A DNA stretch of 18,335 nt from assembly GCA_036389715.1 (NCBI GenBank), contig DASVWH010000058.1, positions 1-18,335 on the forward strand, given 5' to 3'. The stretch is from DASVWH01 sp036389715 (lineage in GTDB: Bacteria > Acidobacteriota > Blastocatellia > Pyrinomonadales > Pyrinomonadaceae). Made by a program: the position numbers and the translations under genes. Below the pieces are notes generated by a model, which searched no databases, had not been told where the DNA came from, and saw only the letters and a program-made list of their open reading frames with translations. Positions within the stretch are counted from its first letter, which is position 1. The number at the start of each line of letters is the position of its first letter. Positions 1 to 6,291 of the stretch are shown here, in pieces.

Positions 1-924
1 GCCTACATCACGACGGAGCGGGCACTAGTCGTCGTCAACATTGATAACCCGCTGAAGCCCTTGACGGTCGGAGTGATTCCGTTGAACGGGCCGCGCGCCG
101 TCGCCATCCAGTTTCGCTACGGGTTCGTCACGGACCGCGACGGCCTGAAGGTCGTTGACGTGACGAACCCCGAGCGCGTGCGGCTTGTCGAAGAGGCCAC
201 GCTACGGCTCAAAGACGCGCGCGATGTCTACGTCGCGCGGACCTACGCTTATGTCGCCAACGGTGCGGAGGGCGTCGCCATCGTTGATGTCGAGAAGCCT
301 TTGAAGCCCGCTCTCTACATGATGTACGACGCGAAGGGCGAGCCCGGCGGCGGGCTCAAGGACACGCATCAGGTCAAGGTGGGAATGACGAACGCGAGCC
401 TCTACGCCTACGTCGCGGACGGCAAGTACGGCTTGCGCATTCTGCAACTGACCGACCCGGAGACGATGTTGACCTACGCGGGATTCAGCCCGCGCCCGCA
501 GCCGCGACTGATCGCCAGCTTCAGGACCAAGGGCCCGGCGCTGGCCATCTCGAAGGGGCTCGACCGCGACCGTGCGGCCGACGAGAGCGGCAACCAGGTC
601 GCCGTCTTCGGCCGTCGCGGAGCGCGCCCCTTCACGCTCGAAGAGATGCAGAGGATGTACCTGACGAAGGACGGCAGGCTCTTTACCGTCGCGGACATCG
701 GCCGGATGAGCGACGCCGAGCCGCTGCCGCGCACACAAAACGCAGTCGCGCCCGGTCAAGCCTCCTCGCGCGCGGCGGGGCGCACGGACGGCCTGCCGGT
801 CTCGATATCAAGACCGCTCTCCGGGATGACGAAAGCGACGACGCTCGCTGGCGGGCTCGGCCTCTTCATCTTTTTCATGGGCTGGCGGAGGCTGCGCCGG
901 GCGCGCTCTCGCCGCAGTCCATGA
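1..924 (+). CDS. LVIVD-repeat protein, 5'-truncated by the window edge
   Basis: The reading frame is open from base 1, so this is the last 307 residues of a longer protein whose start lies upstream; the first internal ATG is not a real start. Short beta-strand units recur about every 40 residues, each with a hydrophobic core followed by D-x-x-x-P: ALVVVNIDNPLKP, GLKVVDVTNPE, GVAIVDVEKPLKP and GLRILQLTDPE. This is the pattern of LVIVD repeats, which form beta-propellers in secreted or surface proteins. The C-terminus has a low-complexity linker, one hydrophobic helix (GGLGLFIFFMGW) and an Arg-rich end (RRLRRARSRR), which looks like a membrane anchor with a positive-inside tail. I infer an outward-facing propeller tethered to the membrane. 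The ligand cannot be told from sequence, and the missing N-terminus could carry further domains. Confidence 0.8.
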   Translation, partial: AYITTERALVVVNIDNPLKPLTVGVIPLNGPRAVAIQFRYGFVTDRDGLKVVDVTNPERVRLVEEATLRLKDARDVYVARTYAYVANGAEGVAIVDVEKPLKPALYMMYDAKGEPGGGLKDTHQVKVGMTNASLYAYVADGKYGLRILQLTDPETMLTYAGFSPRPQPRLIASFRTKGPALAISKGLDRDRAADESGNQVAVFGRRGARPFTLEEMQRMYLTKDGRLFTVADIGRMSDAEPLPRTQNAVAPGQASSRAAGRTDGLPVSISRPLSGMTKATTLAGGLGLFIFFMGWRRLRRARSRRSP

Positions 925-982
925 TGCGTTGTTGAAATCCGGCCCTGGCGCTCGGAGGCATGCTTCGGTTCGGATGCGTGCT

Positions 983-1963
983 TCAGAACGTGCGGGGCAG
1001 CGCAGGGTCTGTGAGAATCACGAAGTCGCCGAGGCCGCTCATCCGCTCTTTGTCAAAGTTGGGATAACTTTTGTCCGGGATGATGGTGACGACCAGGAGA
1101 CGCGTCTGCGGGCGATAACGCAGGAGCTGCTCGGGCGCACCCCTGCGCTCTTCGCTGTGAAACGTGCCGTTGACGTGAAGCACGAGGCCGCGCGGGTGTT
1201 GTCGCAGGTGCTCTGCGATGAAGTATCCCATCGAGGCATCGCGCAGCGATTGAGCGTCGAGGAGAAAGGCCGCGCCGTGCGGTGACGGGGCGGCGGGCGC
1301 TTTCGGGTCCACCTGCGGCGCTTGCATGAGGCGGTTGAACCTGGCCGCATAAGCTGCCGAGGCCGCGCCGTAGGGCAGAGGCGGAAGCCACGTCCGGGCC
1401 TGCGTCGAGAGGTCTTTCAAGGTGGCCGGGCCGAGCCGCGAGACGCGGTTGACGTAGCGTGCGGGCGCGTTGGCCGCAATCACCGCCAGTCCCTGCTCGC
1501 GCGCCAGCTCGACGAGCGGTCGGTAATCGCTCTGGTAGTTGTTCCAGGGACGGCTGCTCGCCAGGAAGTGGCGCTCGGAGATTAGGCCGCCGAGATATTC
1601 GTCCAGGATGAGCTGGACATCACGCTCGAACATTTCGAGCGAGAGCGCCAGGGAGCGTCGCCTGGCTGCTCCGACCGCAGCGTCGCCGAAACGCTCACGC
1701 GCGCGCCTGAGCAGCTCAAGCTCAAGGAGGTGAGCCGCCGGGTCATTATGCGTTTCGCCGACGAAGACCACCTCCGTCTCATCCATCGCAGCCAGGATCG
1801 CTTCAAGCGTTGATGCCCGGCCGCTCGAATCGAAGATGCGGTAGGGAGTTTCGGCGCTCGGCGTGCGCGGCGCTGCCCCCGCGCGAAGACCTTCGAGAGG
1901 GCGCGCAGCCACACCGGCGGCCAGCGAGAGGGCTACTAGAATCGTTGTCAAAGCCTTGAGCAT
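983..1963 (-). CDS. ChaN-family (DUF399) exported protein, putative heme/iron-related
   Basis: A 326-residue protein with an N-terminal hydrophobic stretch and an Ala-x-Ala-like cleavage site (ALSLAAGVAA then RP, near residue 20), so it is probably exported; no lipobox cysteine is present. The mature part carries the ChaN/PF04187 signature: VVFVGETHNDPAAHLLELEL near residues 65-84, an LSLEMFERDVQ segment and the EYLGG...FLASSRPWNNY block, then a C-terminal LVVTIIPD segment. The length fits the family. The name comes from a Campylobacter lipoprotein reported to bind heme; a role in iron uptake is family knowledge, and nothing in the neighbourhood supports it directly. The gene stands alone, with 58 bases to the converging LVIVD gene and 231 bases to the divergent lipoprotein gene. 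Confidence 0.85.
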   Translation of the reverse strand: MLKALTTILVALSLAAGVAARPLEGLRAGAAPRTPSAETPYRIFDSSGRASTLEAILAAMDETEVVFVGETHNDPAAHLLELELLRRARERFGDAAVGAARRRSLALSLEMFERDVQLILDEYLGGLISERHFLASSRPWNNYQSDYRPLVELAREQGLAVIAANAPARYVNRVSRLGPATLKDLSTQARTWLPPLPYGAASAAYAARFNRLMQAPQVDPKAPAAPSPHGAAFLLDAQSLRDASMGYFIAEHLRQHPRGLVLHVNGTFHSEERRGAPEQLLRYRPQTRLLVVTIIPDKSYPNFDKERMSGLGDFVILTDPALPRTF

Positions 1964-2086
1964 GATGCCGGAATTTAATCATTTAGAGGCGGCAAGAGCA
2001 ACAACGCGAGGGCCGCGCGAGCCGCCCGGCCGCACGCAGCGAAAACAGAATCGGGGACTTTCAGCCTTGATGGCGGGACTTGCGGC

Positions 2087-2115
2087 TTGATACTGGGACA
2101 TTCCGACAGTAGTAT
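2087..2115 (+). promoter_or_regulatory. Candidate sigma-70 promoter for the small lipoprotein gene
   Basis: TTGATA at 2087-2092 and TAGTAT at 2110-2115 are separated by exactly 17 bases, matching 5 of 6 and 4 of 6 bases of the -35 and -10 consensus. Transcription would begin near 2122, giving a leader of about 70 bases before the ATG at 2195. Housekeeping promoters in this lineage may deviate from the E. coli consensus, so this is suggestive only. Confidence 0.45.
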
Positions 2116-2194
2116 GCTCGCCGCCGGGCGCAAGCGGTGCGCGCGCGGGCCATTCTACTTAAACCGTTAATCTGGACGAAGAGGAGACTAACTA

Positions 2195-2428
2195 ATGCGA
2201 AGGAATTTTGCGCTCGTCGTTTTGCTTGCCGTCGCGGCTTTCTCGGCCGGATGCATGGGCGATAGCAGCTCCGGGAATATGAGCAATTCCACCGGCACTG
2301 TAAACTCGCGCGACAACACGACGACCTCCGCACCGCCCGCGACGACGGCGAATGCGCCTCTGGGCGGCGGCGCGAGCGCTCCGGCTTCGGCCAACTCGCC
2401 GGGCATCAAGCCGCCGACCGCCAAGTAG
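2195..2428 (+). CDS. Small Ser/Thr/Asn/Pro-rich probable lipoprotein
   Basis: A 77-residue protein preceded by GAGGAG at 2181-2186, eight bases before the ATG. The N-terminus is a classic export signal (MRRN, then a hydrophobic run to residue 18) ending in FSAGC, so Cys20 is a likely lipidation site; serine at -3 is less usual than leucine, making the lipobox imperfect. The remaining ~57 residues are low complexity (Ser, Thr, Asn, Ala, Pro and Gly) with no predicted fold, and look like a surface linker or spacer. A promoter candidate lies at 2087-2115. The next gene starts 110 bases on in the same direction and is also exported, so the two may be co-transcribed. The family is not recognised. 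Confidence 0.7.
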   Translation: MRRNFALVVLLAVAAFSAGCMGDSSSGNMSNSTGTVNSRDNTTTSAPPATTANAPLGGGASAPASANSPGIKPPTAK

Positions 2429-2526
2429 TAGATGTGCAAACAGCAGGGGTGAAGCATCCGGCCGGTTCCGCCAGCGCCGCTGCTGCTACTCGATTCAGAA
2501 GGCCGACCGTTTCCGGCTTCAGCGAA

Positions 2527-2532
2527 AGGTGG
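2527..2532 (+). promoter_or_regulatory. Ribosome-binding site deciding the start at 2539
   Basis: AGGTGG sits six bases before the ATG at 2539. It supports the short start, whose protein begins with a signal peptide, over an in-frame ATG at 2434 that would bury the signal peptide behind 35 unstructured residues. Confidence 0.6.
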
Positions 2533-2538
2533 TTCGAG

Positions 2539-3660
2539 ATGATGAAAATAAGAGTGCGCGCAATCTTGCTCCTGTGCTCGCTTGCGTTGCTCGGTAACGC
2601 GGCTTTCGTGTCGGCCCAAACTCCGGGCGAAGCGACGGCCGCGCGCGACCCGATGGAAATCCTGCCCGCCTCCGATGTCGTCGTCTTCGTAGACATGCGC
2701 CGCATCCTCACGGAGGTCATCCCGCGCCTGCTCGCCCGCAGCCCGGCTGTCCTCGGCAAATTGACCGCCAGCCTCAACGAGATAAATCAGAAGACGGGCA
2801 TCAATGTTCTTTCGATAAACCGCATCGCCGTCGGGGTGCATCTCTTTGACCCGGCGACCGCGAGCAGTATGAAAAAGAGTAACTTCGGGGTGGTCATCAT
2901 CGCGCGCGGCGATTTCGACAGCAATCGCCTGGTCCCGGCCCTGCGCCGCGAGCTCAAGGAGAGATTTCACGAAGAGACGTATGGCGGAAGGACCATCTAC
3001 AGCGAATTGAAGACGCCCGCCGAGCCCCTGACGGAGACCGTCGCCCTCTCGCTGCTCGACACCAGCACGCTGGCCATCGGCGACCTGGCGCAGGTGCGCG
3101 CGACCATTGATGCGGGCGCGGGGCGCGGGCAGGTCGACCCGGCGCTGGTCCAACTGGCGCGACGCGACGCGGGCTCGCTCGTCGGGGCTGCGGCCATCGT
3201 CCCGCCCGCCCTCTCCAAGAGCATCAGCGAGGATGTCTCGGGCGGCGACGAGATGGGCAACAAGCTCGCCGGTGCGGTCTCGGCCATCAGGCAGCTTTTC
3301 TGCTCGGTCGGGATGACGCCGACGAACTTCCAGATGCTCCTCGGCGCACGTTTCGAGAAGGCGGAACAGGCGGCAAGCGTCAGCGACCTGCTGCTCGGCG
3401 TCCGTCAGCAGACCCTCCCGCAGGTCGAGGACAAAACCCTTCATGACTTGATGGCGAGGCTGCAACTGACCGCGCAGGGCGAGGATTTACAGCTCACGAT
3501 TGATGTCAGTAACGCAGAGGCGCAGGAGCTTGTCACATCCATCGTCAATGATGGGCAAGCGAAGCCCGCCGCGCAGGGTAAAAAGCCCTCACGCCAGGCT
3601 GCGCCCACGAACAAGCGGCGCTCGACTAGACAGCGCAGAAGTACCAGGCGAAGAGGCTGA
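2539..3660 (+). CDS. Exported protein of unknown function with basic C-terminal tail
   Basis: From the ATG at 2539 the protein has 373 residues; a second ATG follows immediately at 2542. The N-terminus is a signal peptide (MKIRVR, then LLLCSLALLGNAAF and VSA before Q). The mature region opens with ILPASDVVVFVDMRRIL and includes VVIIARGDFD, GRTIYSEL and TLAIGDLAQVRATID. Alternating strands and helices of this kind recall DUF3352-like or other large exported bacterial proteins that assess a threshold or carry 'DxVxYVD' openings; I cannot assign a named family firmly. The last ~35 residues are Lys/Arg/Gln rich (ending RRSTRQRRSTRRRG), probably disordered and possibly nucleic-acid or surface-polymer binding. 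The neighbouring upstream gene encodes a small lipoprotein. Function unknown. Confidence 0.75.
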   Translation: MMKIRVRAILLLCSLALLGNAAFVSAQTPGEATAARDPMEILPASDVVVFVDMRRILTEVIPRLLARSPAVLGKLTASLNEINQKTGINVLSINRIAVGVHLFDPATASSMKKSNFGVVIIARGDFDSNRLVPALRRELKERFHEETYGGRTIYSELKTPAEPLTETVALSLLDTSTLAIGDLAQVRATIDAGAGRGQVDPALVQLARRDAGSLVGAAAIVPPALSKSISEDVSGGDEMGNKLAGAVSAIRQLFCSVGMTPTNFQMLLGARFEKAEQAASVSDLLLGVRQQTLPQVEDKTLHDLMARLQLTAQGEDLQLTIDVSNAEAQELVTSIVNDGQAKPAAQGKKPSRQAAPTNKRRSTRQRRSTRRRG

Positions 3661-3754
3661 GAGGGAAGGAAGACGAGCGAAGGAAAGACGAGCCTCAGAA
3701 TGAACGGCGAAGACGAAAGTGAAGCGAACGAAGGGCGAGAGCGCAGGTAAAGTG

Positions 3755-3880
3755 AAGGTCAAGCGAAAGTGCGGGCTTAGCCCCGGCCCCGGTTTAGCTC
3801 CGGGTAACTCTCGCCTGACGCTGGGCCGCAAAGCCCTTTTGCGCTTCGCTCATGGAGCTTCCACTTTCGCCTTGAGCCTT
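3755..3880. repeat. Imperfect inverted repeat in a purine-rich intergenic gap
   Basis: The gap 3661-3919 has no convincing gene. Its first half is strongly purine-rich (3651-3770). AAGGTCAAGCGAAAGTG at 3755-3771 is the reverse complement of CACTTTCGCCTTGAGCCTT at 3862-3880 apart from two single-base insertions. The 90-base interior holds a smaller hairpin, CCCGG and CCGGG around TTTAGCT near 3788-3805. It could be a folded leader or terminator, or the remnant of a small inverted-repeat element. Short motifs such as CGAAAGTG recur in direct orientation as well. Confidence 0.5.
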
Positions 3881-3919
3881 TCCCTCTCTCTTCTCCCTGC
3901 GGCTCCCGGAGCGTAGAGT

Positions 3920-4795
3920 ATGGCCAAGAAAAGCGGCGAGCAGACGAAGCAGCGCGGCGCGAGCAAAAAGAAGCAGGGGCGACCGGGCAGGCAGCCTGCG
4001 TTCCCGGCCAGCGCGTTCGAGGCGCAATTAAGGCACGCCGTCGGCGTCGTTGACGTGGCGAGCCTGATGACCTCGCCGCTCAAGCAGTCCATCGAAAATC
4101 TCCTGCGCGTAGCGGGCGAGGCGATTGGCTCTGACGAAGCCTCCGTGCTCGTGCGCGACGGCAATCAGGGCGGGCTCAGGTTCCTGGCGGCGACGGGAGA
4201 GGTGGCGGACAAGTTGATGAAGATGCGTCTCCCGCCGGGGAAGGGCATCGCGGGCTTCGTCTTTGCAAGCGGCCAGCCGATGGCCGTGGCCGACGCCGCA
4301 CGGGAAGAGACTTTTTATGCGGAAGTGGACCGCGCCACCGGCTATTCGACGCAGATTATCCTGGCGACTCCGCTGCGCGTCGGAGACGAGACGGTCGGCG
4401 TGCTGGAGTTCGTCAACCGCCTGGGCGAGCCTCCCTACAAGCCTTTCACGCCGGACGAGATGGACCGCGTGGCCTTTTTCGCAGACGCCATCGCCACGCT
4501 CGTTGACGCGCACGAAACGGCCGGGCTGGTCGAGACGCTCTTCGAGCGCTCGCTTGCCGCGGCAGAGAAGGACGAGACGCGCGAAGGCCCGGGCAGCGAC
4601 AGCCGTCTTCTCAAGTGGCTGGACAAAGTGCGCTCTGCCCCGGAGCACCGCGACCTGCTCGAACTCGCCGTCCGCCTCCGCGACATAGCGAGCCGCGGCG
4701 ATGCCGAGCGCGCCCTGTGTCGAGATGTGCTCGAAGCCCTGGATCGCTTTACGAAGCAGAAGTCTGCCAAGAGCCTGGACTACTTCGGTTTCTGA
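3920..4795 (+). CDS. GAF-domain protein with Lys-rich N-terminus
   Basis: A 291-residue soluble protein. Residues 1-28 are basic and disordered (MAKKSGEQTKQRGASKKKQG). Residues ~50-198 form one GAF domain: an N-terminal helix (LKQSIENLLRVAGEAIG), DEASVLVRD, GLRFLAATGEVADKLM, the typical RLPPGKGIAGFVFASGQPM segment, IILATPLRVGDETVGVLEFVN, and the exit helix FTPDEMDRVAFFADAIATLV. GAF domains bind cyclic nucleotides, other small ligands or partner proteins; the ligand here cannot be read out. Residues ~205-291 are helical with no catalytic output domain, so the protein probably works as a sensor or adaptor through a partner. No strong ribosome-binding site precedes the ATG. The NDT-like/TRAFs-binding gene begins 77 bases downstream on the same strand, so the two may share a transcript. 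Confidence 0.85.
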   Translation: MAKKSGEQTKQRGASKKKQGRPGRQPAFPASAFEAQLRHAVGVVDVASLMTSPLKQSIENLLRVAGEAIGSDEASVLVRDGNQGGLRFLAATGEVADKLMKMRLPPGKGIAGFVFASGQPMAVADAAREETFYAEVDRATGYSTQIILATPLRVGDETVGVLEFVNRLGEPPYKPFTPDEMDRVAFFADAIATLVDAHETAGLVETLFERSLAAAEKDETREGPGSDSRLLKWLDKVRSAPEHRDLLELAVRLRDIASRGDAERALCRDVLEALDRFTKQKSAKSLDYFGF

Positions 4796-4872
4796 GTTCG
4801 ATGCGGCTGCGGCGGCCCCGGCCGAGGCCCGGTCCGTGCCCCTCTTTTAAGTCCGGCGGCGGAGGATGAGAG

Positions 4873-6219
4873 ATGAATAAACCTTTGTGCTTCGTCCTGA
4901 TGCCTTTCGGGAAGAAGGCGGACGCGGCCGGGGCCACCGTTGATTTTGATGCCGTTTACCGCGAGCTGATCGCGCCGGGCATCGCGGCGGCCGGGCTCGA
5001 ATCGCTCAGGGCCGACGAGGAGATGACCGGCGGCATTATTCATAAGCCGATGTTCGAGCGGCTGATTCTGTGCGAGTATGCGGTGGCTGACCTGACGACG
5101 GCCAACGCCAATGTCTTCTATGAGTTGGGGCTGCGTCACGCCGTCCGCCGCTGGAGCACGGTCCTCATCTTTTCCCGCAACACGCGCCTGCCCTTCGATG
5201 TCGGCCTGCTCCGGGCGCTGCCCTACGAGCTGGGCGCAGACGGCCTTCCGAGCAACGCGGAGAGCGACAGGCAGGCGCTCGTCAAGAGGCTCATCGAAGC
5301 GCATGACGCGAACACGGCCGACCCGCAGGGCGTCGCCGACAGCCCCATCTATCAACTCGTCGAAGATTATCCCGATGTGGACCACACAAAGACGGATGTC
5401 TTTCGTGAGCGCCTGCGCTACTCGACGGAACTCAAAGCCAGGCTGGCCGTCGCACGCAAGGAGGGCTTGGAGGCTGTGCGCCGCGTCGCAAGCGAGCTCG
5501 GTGAGCTTAGAGACCAGGAAGCGGGCGTCGTCATTGACCTCTTTCTTTCGTACCGCGCTCTGAAGGCCTGGGACGAGATGATCGCGCTGGTGGTTAAGAT
5601 GTCGCGCCCGCTGGCGGCGACCGTGATGGTCCAGGAACAACTCGCGCTGGCGCTCAATCGAGCCGGGCGCGGCGAGGAAGCGGAGCAGGTGCTGGGTGAA
5701 CTGCTCAAGCGGCGCGGGCCGAGCAGCGAGACTTACGGGATTCTGGGCCGCGTCTTCAAGGACCGCTGGCGAGCGGCCTTGCGGGACGGCGAAGATTTCC
5801 TCGCGCGCGGGCTGCTCGATAAAGCCATAGGGGCTTACCTGCGCGGCTTCGAGGCCGATTGGCGCGACACCTATCCGGGCGTCAACGCCGTCACCCTGAT
5901 GGAAGTCAAGGATGTGCCGGACCCGCGCCGCCTGCAACTGATCCCGGTCGTCGCCTACGCCATCGAACGGCGCATCGCTGCGGGCAATGCGGATTACTGG
6001 GACTACGCGACGCGCCTTGAGCTGGCAGTCCTCGCCAGCGATGAAGAGCGCGCCTTCTCAGCGCTCGGCGATGCGCTCGCGGCCGTGCGCGAGGCCTGGG
6101 AGCCGGAAACCACCGCCGGTAACCTTCAACTAATCCGGCAGGCGAGAGAGAAGCGCCAGGAACTCTTTCCCTGGATGAAACAGGTCGAAGACGAGCTGGT
6201 GAAAAGAGCCGCGCGGTAA
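4873..6219 (+). CDS. Nucleoside 2-deoxyribosyltransferase-like domain fused to a TRAFs-binding (DUF4071) domain
   Basis: A 448-residue protein with GGAGG at 4860-4864 before the ATG. Residues ~1-120 have the deoxyribosyltransferase-like Rossmannoid pattern: CFVLMPFG at 6-13, RADE at 46-49, and ADLTTANANVFYELGLRHA at 72-90. Glu84 in YELG is placed like the catalytic glutamate of nucleoside deoxyribosyltransferases, and Asp73 is kept, so base or nucleotide N-glycosidic chemistry is plausible but unproven. Residues ~180-445 are all-helical and match the TRAFs-binding/DUF4071 region first defined in animal ASK (MAP3K5) kinases: AEQVLGELLKRRGPSSETYG, ILGRVFKDRW (291-300), and AIGAYLRGFEADW...YPGVNA. 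There are no membrane segments. It follows the GAF gene and converges on a patatin gene that carries a related helical region, suggesting a shared effector module. Domain assignment is confident; the role in immunity is inference. Confidence 0.85.
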   Translation: MNKPLCFVLMPFGKKADAAGATVDFDAVYRELIAPGIAAAGLESLRADEEMTGGIIHKPMFERLILCEYAVADLTTANANVFYELGLRHAVRRWSTVLIFSRNTRLPFDVGLLRALPYELGADGLPSNAESDRQALVKRLIEAHDANTADPQGVADSPIYQLVEDYPDVDHTKTDVFRERLRYSTELKARLAVARKEGLEAVRRVASELGELRDQEAGVVIDLFLSYRALKAWDEMIALVVKMSRPLAATVMVQEQLALALNRAGRGEEAEQVLGELLKRRGPSSETYGILGRVFKDRWRAALRDGEDFLARGLLDKAIGAYLRGFEADWRDTYPGVNAVTLMEVKDVPDPRRLQLIPVVAYAIERRIAAGNADYWDYATRLELAVLASDEERAFSALGDALAAVREAWEPETTAGNLQLIRQAREKRQELFPWMKQVEDELVKRAAR

Positions 6220-6235
6220 AGTCCCTGCGGTAAAG

Positions 6236-6284
6236 CCCCCGGCGGCTTCTCCAGCAAGCCTTGCTCGCTCGCTTCTCCACCGGG
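6236..6284. terminator. Possible bidirectional terminator structure between convergent genes
   Basis: The 72-base gap between the two convergent stop codons can fold into nested hairpins. CCCGGCGG at 6238-6245 pairs with CCACCGGG at 6277-6284 with one mismatch, and AGCAAG at 6253-6258 is an exact reverse complement of CTTGCT at 6260-6265. GCTTCTCC also occurs twice in direct orientation inside it. There is no T-run on either side, so it is not a textbook Rho-independent terminator. Confidence 0.35.
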
Positions 6285-6291
6285 CCCGTGC

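Noticed and set aside
2434..2538. Longer start for the exported protein at 2539
   Set aside because: The extra 35 residues would hide a clear signal peptide, and the good ribosome-binding site lies before 2539.
2188..3465. A 425-codon open frame on the minus strand
   Set aside because: It is antisense to the small lipoprotein gene and the exported protein at 2539, both of which have ribosome-binding sites and signal peptides. Long shadow frames are expected in GC-rich DNA.
4780..5937. A 385-codon open frame on the minus strand
   Set aside because: It is antisense to the NDT-like/TRAFs-binding gene and has no domain pattern.
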